64,000 nucleotides of DNA from JAWKMZ01 sp041391965 (GTDB lineage Bacteria; Bacteroidota; Bacteroidia; Flavobacteriales; Flavobacteriaceae), in contig JAWKMZ010000003.1 of the NCBI GenBank assembly GCA_041391965.1, forward strand, positions 1 through 64,000. Direction: 5' to 3'. The stretch's first letter is position 1, and every line of letters begins with the position of its first letter. This document shows positions 17,735 to 27,600 of the stretch, in pieces. The notes beneath the pieces were generated by a model that was given only the letters and a program-made list of their open reading frames with translations, was not told the DNA's origin and ran no database searches. Both the position numbers and the translations under genes were made by a program.

Positions 17735-19198
17735 ATGCAAAAAACTACTTTTTTAAAACGACTTCTTTTTGGTTGCTTTTTATTTGTTCTGCTTTTACCA
17801 GAACAGATAGAGGCTCAAATAGTGATTGGTACGCCCAATTTAGGTTTTAGTCAAGCGTGTGCAAGTGATTCTTTTAACACTTATAATGTCACTTTTGTGT
17901 TTTCACCAGAGTCTGCATTAGCTGCTTCCAATCAATTCATTATTCAAATGTCTGATGCTGATGGTAGTTTTTCAAACCCAACCGTTGTATTCACATCTAC
18001 TGCAGGAGCAGTTACAACATCACCAGCTACTTTAAGTTTTTCGTTGCCAAACACCACTGCAGGCGAAGGTTACAAACTAAGAGTAAAAAGTACAGCTCCT
18101 GTGGCTACAAGTTCAAACTCAGCCGCTTTTGCAGCGTATTATAAAATTCAAGACAGTCCGTTTTCTATCAATAACTTAGTGTCAACAGGTGCTTATTGTA
18201 CTGGCGGAAGTTATTTGTTAACTATTGATAACCCAGGAAATGGTGATAATGATTCGCCTTTAAATTATCCATCACTTACCTTTAATTGGTATAAAGAAAC
18301 AGGACCAACCACTTCCGTTTTTGTTGCTTCAGGACCTACCTTATCGGTTAATCAACAAGGAACTTATTTTGTTAAAACCAACTATGGCACTTGTACCTCA
18401 AACTCATTTTCTAACCATGTTACTATCAGTGAAGCAGGTTCAGGAGGTGCTGATGCTACTATTGTTTCAAGTTTAGGTAATCCTTTTTGTCCAAGTGAAG
18501 GTCTAACAACCTTATCTACTATTGGTGGTAATAGTTATCAATGGTATAAAGATGGTAATCTTATTCCAGAGGCAACCAACCAAATGTATCAAACTGATGA
18601 GGCTGGTACGTATTCTGTCCATGTCGATTTAGGGAGCTGTGAAGCCAACGGTTCAATTGTTCTTGAAAGCGAAGGTTTTTCGAGCAGTATCAACGTGTTG
18701 GATGTTAATGAAATGCAATTAGGAGACACATTGACCGTTACTGTCACAACTTCAGCCACCAATCCTGAATTTGAGTGGTATTTAAATGATACTTTAATAT
18801 CTGCTGCTGTTGATGCCACTTATGATGCCACACAATTAGGAATTTATAAAGTTGTCATATCACAAACCACTGGTTGTATGGTTTCTTCTGAATTTATTTT
18901 TGAAATAAGAGAACCGATGGAACAATTTCCTGAGGTTGCAGACATCCCAAATCTGATTAGTCCAAATGGCGATGGAATTAATGACACTTGGGTCATTCCA
19001 ACACCTTATGTTAGTGGTACTGATACTGAAGTTGTTATAATGACCAATCAAGGTAAGGTGGTATTGCAAACAAATGATTATCAAAATAATTGGCCTACAG
19101 AATCACTGAATTTAACGAGTGTTAGCCAAGTGTATTATTACATCATCACAACAGCAAACCATAAAACAAAAAAAGGCTCTATAACCATAGTGAAATGA
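17735..19198 (+). CDS. sprC: Gliding-motility protein SprC-like, T9SS type B (CHU_C) sorted
   Basis: The 487-residue protein has a signal peptide (1-27, ending IEAQ) and Ig-like or adhesin-like beta domains with repeats of the form TFNWYKETG / YQWYKDGNLIPEATN / FEWYLNDTLISAAVD. It ends in a CHU_C (type B) sorting domain (LISPNGDGINDTW ... KKGSITIVK). In Flavobacterium johnsoniae sprC, sprD, sprB and sprF form one operon. The same order and domain types occur here, which supports the name. The next start is 1 bp after this stop. It probably acts on the cell surface with the SprB adhesin. Confidence 0.78.
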   Translation: MQKTTFLKRLLFGCFLFVLLLPEQIEAQIVIGTPNLGFSQACASDSFNTYNVTFVFSPESALAASNQFIIQMSDADGSFSNPTVVFTSTAGAVTTSPATLSFSLPNTTAGEGYKLRVKSTAPVATSSNSAAFAAYYKIQDSPFSINNLVSTGAYCTGGSYLLTIDNPGNGDNDSPLNYPSLTFNWYKETGPTTSVFVASGPTLSVNQQGTYFVKTNYGTCTSNSFSNHVTISEAGSGGADATIVSSLGNPFCPSEGLTTLSTIGGNSYQWYKDGNLIPEATNQMYQTDEAGTYSVHVDLGSCEANGSIVLESEGFSSSINVLDVNEMQLGDTLTVTVTTSATNPEFEWYLNDTLISAAVDATYDATQLGIYKVVISQTTGCMVSSEFIFEIREPMEQFPEVADIPNLISPNGDGINDTWVIPTPYVSGTDTEVVIMTNQGKVVLQTNDYQNNWPTESLNLTSVSQVYYYIITTANHKTKKGSITIVK

Positions 19199-19199
19199 C

Positions 19200-21626
19200 A
19201 TGAAAACATATCTTTTGGCTATATTATTCTTATGCTGCTCCGTTCAGGTGTTCTACTCTCAAGAAGATGATGGAGTAGTTTCACTTGCTTTACCAGTGAG
19301 GAATTCTTTAAAATTCAATCGATATGTTGTCAATCCAACTTTTAGTTTTGTAAGAGAGCAAAACAAATATATCAGTATTTATAATAAAAGAGAATGGGTT
19401 CAGTTTGATGATGCGCCACAAACCTATTTGTTAAGTTATTCAGGACGTTTTAGAGAAAATATAGGTATTGGTGTTGGATTGTTTCAACAAAATTATGGCG
19501 TACTAACCACTTTTGGAGGCCTTTTGAATTTTGCTTATAACGCCAGATTAGATACAGACAGCAATTTGACTTTTGGAATGAATATTGGCGCTTATAAAAG
19601 TGGTGTTAATAGTGCTCGTGTGGTTACTAATTATTCTGATCCATCTTTAGAGAATATTCCTTCTAATTTTTTGCTTACAGTCAATCCAGGAATTAACTAT
19701 GGAACTGGGTTTTTGGATATTGGTGTTTCTATCAACAATTTAGTGCTTTATAATTTTAAAACTTCAGAACTTATAAAAGACAATCCACAACAAAGCATTC
19801 AAGCTCATTTGATGTACACAGGTTATATTGACAGCTATGGTTTTTTTGATGAAAGCAAATTTTCAGGTTTGCTTCGTTCTGAATTTGGAAAAGATAAAAC
19901 CATCATTTCAGCAAATGCTATGTTAACTGTTCCTAAAGGTATTTGGGCGCAAGTGGGTTACAACACACTTTATGGTGCTTCAGGAGGTTTTGGGCTTAAT
20001 ATCAGCTCACAAATTGCTATAGAATACAATTTTGAGAAAGCTCTTGGCGATTTGACTAATTTTGGCCCTTCACATGAAATTACATTAGCCTTTAAATTTA
20101 AAAATAACGAGCATTACGATTACAGCAGTGAAGATGAAATTGGTGCTATTATATCACCAACCAAAAAGCGTGTAAAACCTTCAACTCAACCTAAAATAAG
20201 TGCCGAAACCAGAGCACAATTAGAAGCAGAAGCCCAAGCAAAAAGAGCCCAGAAACAAGCAGAATTTAAAGCAAATGAAGAAGCTAAGGCGAAAATTGCT
20301 GAAGACGCTGCAAAAGCCAAAGCAGCCGAAGCAGCCGAAGCCAAAGCGAAAGAAGATGCCGCAGCCAAAGCCAAAGCCGATTTAGAAGCAGAAGCCATAG
20401 CAAAAGAAGTAGCACAAGCTAAAGCGAAGATTGCAGCAGACAAAAAAGCTAAGGAAGCAATAGAAACAAGAGCCAAATTAGCAAGAGATGCCCAAGCCAA
20501 ATTAGATGCGGAAAACAAAGCAAAAGCCGAAGCTAAATTAATTGCTGAGAAACAAGCAAAAGAAGCAGCTGAAATTAAAGCGCAAAAAGAAGCGCAAGCT
20601 CAAGCAGAATTGGCAGCACAAGCACAAGCCAAAATAGAAGCAGAGAAGAACGCCAAAGCAGCATTAGTTGCAGAAACGAAAGCGAAGGAAGACGCTGAAG
20701 CGAAGGCTAAAGCTGAGGCGGAAGCTAAAGAACAATTAATTGCAAACCCAACAGATAATTTAGGTAAGTCCATGAGTGCAGTGGCCAAATTAGTAGAAGA
20801 TTCTGAAACGGCACAACAGCAGTTGTTGACACAGTTAAGTGAAGCGGTAGCTAATAAAGATAAAGATCTTAAAGATTTGAAAGAAGAAAATGATTTAAGT
20901 GACAAAGGAATTTATTTAGAGCCTAAACCTTTTAAAAGCATCACTGCCGAAAACAATGCATTAGAAGCTTTAAAATCAGATTTAGATAAGGCTATCAAAA
21001 TGCGCAATGATAAAATTAAAGAGTTGGAAGATTTATATGAACAAAGACAACGTATAGCAACACTTGAAAATGACGAAGTTAATCTTTACTATAAAAATAC
21101 GATTGAACGCTTAAAGGCTGAACAATTTAAAGCCATTCAGACAAAAACAAGTTTAACCACGTCATTAGATGCCATAAAAGAAGCGACTGAATTTGAGAGA
21201 AAACGACGTATCAAACGCGCTGTTTATAATAATGAAGAAGACCGATTTGAGCAAGACATAGCAACCTTAAATGCTATCAAACGGAATACAGAATTGAGTT
21301 CAGTGCCATTAAAAGCTGATGATTTTGATTTTGGTGAAGAACAAAGCAATAATAACATTCAAATTTTGAAAAATGTTAAACATGTCGATAATGGTTATTA
21401 TATAATCATCGCAGTTCATAATAATATAGAAAAAAGAGATGAATTTTTAACCAAAGCAGTATCAGCAGGACAATCTAACATTGACTTCTTTTATGATGTC
21501 AATACCAGCAAATATTACATCTATTATGAAAAGTTTGATACTATTGAAGCAGCCAATGACGCATTAAAATCAAAAGGAAATAAACCTTATAATAGTAAGA
21601 TGTCTATTGTGAAAATAGAGAATTAA
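19200..21626 (+). CDS. sprD: SprD-like: PorP/SprF barrel + Ala/Lys/Glu coil + SPOR-like C-terminus
   Basis: 808 residues in three parts. Residues 1-20 are a signal peptide and ~25-310 are a PorP/SprF-type outer membrane beta-barrel (NRYVVNPTFSFVREQNKYIS, repeated GIGVG-type strands). Residues ~330-515 are an extremely Ala/Lys/Glu/Gln-rich TolA-like helix (repeats such as AKAKADLEAEA). A further coil reaches ~700. The end (~715-808) has the two-fold pattern of a SPOR-like domain (GYYIIIAVHNNIEKRDEFL ... YYIYYEKFDTIEAANDAL). The long helix could span the periplasm and let the SPOR-like end touch peptidoglycan; that is inference. It lies between sprC and sprB, as in F. johnsoniae. Confidence 0.78.
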   Translation: MKTYLLAILFLCCSVQVFYSQEDDGVVSLALPVRNSLKFNRYVVNPTFSFVREQNKYISIYNKREWVQFDDAPQTYLLSYSGRFRENIGIGVGLFQQNYGVLTTFGGLLNFAYNARLDTDSNLTFGMNIGAYKSGVNSARVVTNYSDPSLENIPSNFLLTVNPGINYGTGFLDIGVSINNLVLYNFKTSELIKDNPQQSIQAHLMYTGYIDSYGFFDESKFSGLLRSEFGKDKTIISANAMLTVPKGIWAQVGYNTLYGASGGFGLNISSQIAIEYNFEKALGDLTNFGPSHEITLAFKFKNNEHYDYSSEDEIGAIISPTKKRVKPSTQPKISAETRAQLEAEAQAKRAQKQAEFKANEEAKAKIAEDAAKAKAAEAAEAKAKEDAAAKAKADLEAEAIAKEVAQAKAKIAADKKAKEAIETRAKLARDAQAKLDAENKAKAEAKLIAEKQAKEAAEIKAQKEAQAQAELAAQAQAKIEAEKNAKAALVAETKAKEDAEAKAKAEAEAKEQLIANPTDNLGKSMSAVAKLVEDSETAQQQLLTQLSEAVANKDKDLKDLKEENDLSDKGIYLEPKPFKSITAENNALEALKSDLDKAIKMRNDKIKELEDLYEQRQRIATLENDEVNLYYKNTIERLKAEQFKAIQTKTSLTTSLDAIKEATEFERKRRIKRAVYNNEEDRFEQDIATLNAIKRNTELSSVPLKADDFDFGEEQSNNNIQILKNVKHVDNGYYIIIAVHNNIEKRDEFLTKAVSAGQSNIDFFYDVNTSKYYIYYEKFDTIEAANDALKSKGNKPYNSKMSIVKIEN

Positions 21627-21696
21627 AAAAAAATAGTTGCCTCATTCTTTTTCTACAATGCCCCTTGTTGAAAACGAATAATAAATTTTATAGATC

Positions 21697-24600
21697 ATGA
21701 AAAAACCTACTTTTTCTAAAATTGCCAGTATTGTTTTACTACTGTTTTTGGGTTTACAAGCCTATGCCCAAAATTATGTACCATTTACACCTCGGTTTGA
21801 CCAAGATATTAAAGGTGATATTGTCTTGATTGGAAATAATATTTTAGGTCCAGACAATAATGCCTTTAATGACAATACAGCCTATAACCATAATGTAGAT
21901 ATGCAGTACATAGACATTGATGGCGATGCTTCTACCTTTAGTTCATCAAGTGCTGATTTAGAAATTCCAAACCCTAATTGTTATGAAATTAAATATGCAG
22001 GTTTATATTGGGGAGCAGTATCAAAAGGGGATGCACCTATAACTAACGTAAAATTTAAAGGACCAGGAGGTACTTATAATGACGTGGTAGGTACCGTCAT
22101 TTACAATGCCAATGGTGTTGCTACAGGCGATAGTTATCCATACTCTTGTTATGCTGACGTGACTTCCATAGTAAAAAGTTTACCCAATAACTTAGGGACT
22201 TATACAGTTGCCAATGTCTCGAGTGCCGAAGGCGCTACAGGAACATTTGATCCGTATAATGGAACAGGGTATTCTGCTGGGTGGTCACTTTTTGTTGTCT
22301 ATGAAGACCCAACACTTCCTGGAAAATCCATCACAAGTTTTGATGGGTTTAGTGCCATAAGTAGCTCTGTAAATTTAGATGTTCCAATTTCAGGATTTAG
22401 AACCATTCCTGCGCCAGCACCTGTAAGAGCTAATTTTGCTTTTGCAACTTTAGAAGGTGATAAACCCATTCAAAATGACCGTTTGTTGCTTAATGGAGTG
22501 CCTTTATCGGCTGCTGATCGTCCTGCAAATAACTTTTTTGATAGTTCAGTCACACAATTAGATGCTACACCTGTTAATAATAGAAATCCTAACAGTACCA
22601 ATACGTTGGGTTTTGATACTGGTGTGATGGTGGTTCCAAACCCAGGAAATACAGTTATTGCTAATGATGCCACTTCGGCAACTGTACGTTTAGAAAGTAA
22701 CCAAGATGTTTATTTTCAATATTTCTTCGCCTTTGCAGTAGAAATTATAGAACCTCATATTGTGCTTACAAAAATTGTAGAAGACGATTTGGGTAATAAT
22801 ATTGGTAATCAAACTGTTGGGCTTGGTTCGCCATTAAATTACATCATCGGTTTTCAAAATACAGGCAATGACAATGCTACTAATTTTACCATTAGAGATA
22901 TACTTCCTATCAATATAATTTTTAACTATCCACAAGATTTGGTCTTACCACCAGGGGTTAGTGTACTTAGTTATAACCCTGCAACACGAGAAATTGTTTT
23001 TAGTGTTGAGGATTATGTGGTTGAACAAAATGATCCTGTGTCGGAAATTCGAATAGAAGTTCAGGTGGTTGATACCTGTAACCAATTGGCCGATGCTTGC
23101 TCTAATATTATTAATAATCAAGCATTTGCAACTTATAATGGATTTTTCAATCCTAATTTTACCATTTCAGAAGATCCAAGTTACAGTAGTAACACAGGCT
23201 GTTTGTTAACTCCTCAGGCGACTAACTTTTTGGCCGATTTAGATGATTGTTTATTCAATCAAAGTGAAGTGCTTTGTGGGGCAAGTGTCGATTTGACAGC
23301 TGCAAATGGTTATGATGCCTATTCTTGGTCAACAGACCCTTCAGGAACACCAGTGATTGGAACAACCCAAACAATTACAGTAACACAAGTTGGAACTTAC
23401 TATGTTCATAATACGGCTACAGCACCTTGCCAGTCAATTGACCAAGTCTTTACGGTTACAGCTTATGGTGGTAACATCACTAATCCTGTCATTCCTTATG
23501 CTGATGAAGTTGTTACCTGTCCTAATGATGGAAAATTGTTGCCTAACATCTTTTTATGTGGTGCCAATGACTCAAGAAATATCCAAACCAGTATTGCTGG
23601 AGCTTCCTCACTTATTTGGGAACAGTTAGATGAAGGTAGTTGTGCTGCAGTTTCTAACCCAGATTGTGCTAATGAAAACGATTCGTGTACTTGGAACCAA
23701 GTAGGTACTGGTCCCGATTTTTTAGCAAATACTTCAGGACAATTTAGAGTAACAATTAATTTTTCAGGTGGCTGTTTTGTTCAGTTTTATTTTAATGTTT
23801 ATCAAAATTTACTAAATCCAACCGTTACTTCAACGGATATTATTTGTACAACACCAGGAAGTATTACCGTAGGAAATGTGCCAAGTGGCTATGAGTATAG
23901 TTTGGATAATGTGAATTTTCAATCAAGTAATGTGTTTTCTATCGCAACAGCTGGTTTTTATACGGTTTATATAAGACAAATTGGTGTGGCTACTAATCCG
24001 TGTGTGTTTACAGTGCCAGATATACAAATTCGACAACGTGATTTTACAGTTTCAAGTATTGTGGTACAACCACTTTGTAATGGCGATAAAGGCAGCATTC
24101 ATTTAGCAGCTAATGATGTAGAACCTCAATATTTCTTTTCATTATATAATGGAGCAACCTTAGTTAATAGTGTTGGACCCATTGTTGAAAATAATTATAC
24201 GTTTGCGAACTTAAACCCAGGAACTTATACAGCAACTGTTGAAACCGAAGATGGTTGTACTTATACAGATGATATAGCCATTATTGAACCACCTTTATTG
24301 ACAGCTACTGCTGCACTTACCATTCCGCTAACTTGTACTGATGGTGAAATTACGGTTTATCCAGTAGGAGGAACACCACCTTATTTTTATTTTGTGAATA
24401 GCACGACCGTTTTTCAAACCGTTCCTGAAATTGTAGTGACAGCACCTGGAGTTTATGATATTTTAGTGATGGACTCTAATAATTGTAGTGCAACAACAAC
24501 TATAACTGTAGACGCCATACCAGCCCCAGATTTTACGATTGCTACCACAAATATTTTATGTAGTGATGCTAATACAGGTTCTATTAGCATAAATGTGACA

Positions 24601-27600
24601 GCCACAAATGGTAACAGCTTGCAATACAGTATTGATGGAGGGACAACATTTTTTAATTCCCCAGTGTTTACCGGACTTGCCGCAGGCAATTATCAAGTAG
24701 TTATACAATATACCTCTGGTGCTTCTGCCTGCTTGACAACTCCTCAGGCAGTGACCATTACAACAAGTTTGGCAATTGCAGGAACTGCAACATTAACAAC
24801 GCCTTATACTTGTACTACCAACGGAACCATAACTGTTTCTGGGGTTTCTGGTGGAACGCCTCCATATAGTTATAGTATAGATGGTGTTAACTTTCAAACA
24901 GGAGCTACTTTTTCAGGTTTAACAGATGGAACTTATACTATCACTATTCAGGATGCTAACGGATGTACTTTTAATGCCAATCAAATAACCATTGATCCTT
25001 TAAATCCTCCTACAGATTTGATGTTTAGTAATTCACCATTAACATGTCCTTCTAACACATCAACCGTTACAATTACAGGAACAACAGGAGGTATTGGAAC
25101 CTTAGAATATCAAATTATAGCACCAGCTTCATCTGCTACAGCTTATCAAACGTCAACCGTTTTTTCAGGTTTGGCACCAGACACCTATACTTTTCAAGTG
25201 AAAGACAGCAATGATTGTACTTATGCTGAATCATTTACGATTGCACCTTTACCACAGCTAACGGTTAGTACCATGTTAACTAAAGATTTGGATTGTACAG
25301 CAGCACCTGATGCAGTCATCACTGGAACGATTTCTGGTGGTACTGCGCCATTCACCTATGCTGTATCCATAAATGGAGCAGCCTATACCTCATTAGGGAC
25401 TACAGGATCTCCATTTAGTTATTCTGCAACGACTTCAGGGACCTATCAATTTAAAATTACTGATGCTAACGGCTGTATTGCAGAGTCTGGAGTTATTACT
25501 GTTAACCCTATTTCAATGCCTGAAATTAATTTGGTAACACAGGTTAAAAATATATTATGCAATGGTGATAGCAATGGTGCCATACAGATAACTATTAATC
25601 CTAATGTTGGAACACCTCCTTTTGCTATAAATGTTTACAATAATACTACAAGTACCGATTATGGCACTCAAACGTCCAGTTTACCTTCAGGAACTTATAC
25701 CATTACGTTAACCGATGCTAAATCGTGTACTGCGACAGATACAATTGCGATTGGTGAACCAGATCCTATTACAGTAAATTATCATACGATTGATATTACT
25801 TGTAGTTCTGGTGGAGTTTCTCAAGGGTCTATAATAATTGATAATGTTACAGGAGGAACTGCTCCATATAATTACTTTGTGACAGGCACTAATGGGTATT
25901 CTAATTCAGAACTCAATGCGACAGGTTCAACATCAGTAAGTTTTAATGTGGTTAATTTTGGTTTGTACCAAATTAATGTGGTTGATGCAAATGGATGCTC
26001 TGTTTTAATTCAAGATGTATTGATAGCGTCACCTCCAACCGATTTGGATATTACAATTACTTCAACGGTTGATTGTCTTACAGGAGGTGAAGCAGTTGTA
26101 AGTGTAGGATCTGCTTTAAGTAGTTCGGGACCATTTTTCTTCAGTATTTATGAAGGACCAATGTCTGTTTATCCAAATCCTCCAGGAACTTGGTTGCCAG
26201 AAGACTCACCAGGAAGTCAGTCGGCTACGTTTACTGGTTTGACTCCAGGCGTCACCTATACTTTTATAGTGTATGATTCAGCTACAAATTGTAGTTATTA
26301 TGAGCCTGCAGCAACACCTATACCAACCAATTCAACTTTAACAGCTACTGCGGTAAGTTCTAATAATATAACCTGTACAGGCAGTGCAGATGGTAATGTG
26401 TCATTCACTATTAACAGTATCTATGCTACGTCAACTTCTATTGATTACGAAATATTTGATTCCTTATCATTAGCTACAACTGGTGTGAGTGGTTCAGGAA
26501 TCGTTCCTGCAAATGGTTTCTTAAATGTAACTAATTTAGGACCTTTACCTTTCGGCAATTATTATGTGTTAATTCGCGAAACTTCAGGGCCAAATTCAGG
26601 ATGTAGTATTGTAACCATTCCTTTTAATATTTCGGAATCTGCAATTCCTTTAGATTTAACTGTTTCAGTAGATCAAAATGCAAATTGTAATCCAAATTCT
26701 GGTATTATTAGTGCTGTTGGACATGATGGAACAGCACCTTATCAATATCAAATTACAACATCAGCAGTTGCCCCTTTAGCGACTGACCCTGCTTGGGCTT
26801 CTGTTAGTACGTTTAATATGGATGCAGGTACTTACTATGTACACGTTATGGATGCTTATGGATGTATTGTGTCAAGTCTTGCCCAAGTTTTGCCAATGGA
26901 TCCTTCACCTATAATTTCGGCAGCAGTCAATAATCAGTGTACAGCTGTTGAAGGCGCTTATGAAATTGATGTTGCATTGACTAATGCTGGAATGCCACCT
27001 TACAGTTTTAGTATTGATGGAGGAACGTTCCAAACACAATCTTTACCATTTACCATTTCAAATTTAATGTCAGGAACACATACTGTAGAAATCAAAGATG
27101 TCAATGGTTGTGGAAATGTAGTTTCAGTTACAATCGAAACCGAATTAGGATTGACACCAGCAGTAACAGCATTGCCAACATGTAATAACGATGATGGGGC
27201 GGTTACTGTAACTGGTTTTGGAGGTTCAGGAAACTATACTTACACTATAAATCCAAATCCTACTTCAATTACACTAACAGGAAATGTGTTTTCTGGTGTG
27301 CCAACAGGAATTTATACAGTCACAGTAACGGATATGACCACCTCGTGTTCTAAAGATGCTACCATTTCGCTACCAGCAGCGACAGCACCATCGTTTACAA
27401 CGCTACCAACAGCAGTAACCTGTTTTGGAGATAATAGTGGTTCATTTGAAATTAATGTAAGTGGTTATTCAGGACCTTATACTTATGAAGTATTTGATAA
27501 TTTAGGAACTTCTGTAACAGGTTCAGTTGCAGCTAATACGACTACAAACCCAGAAACAGTTACAGGGATGACTGCAGGCAATTTTACCGTTGTTATTACT

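Noticed and set aside
20186..20518. Ala/Ser-rich minus-strand frame of 110 codons inside sprD
   Set aside because: It is the mirror of the GCA/AAA-rich coil codons of sprD, a usual artefact of Ala/Lys repeats.
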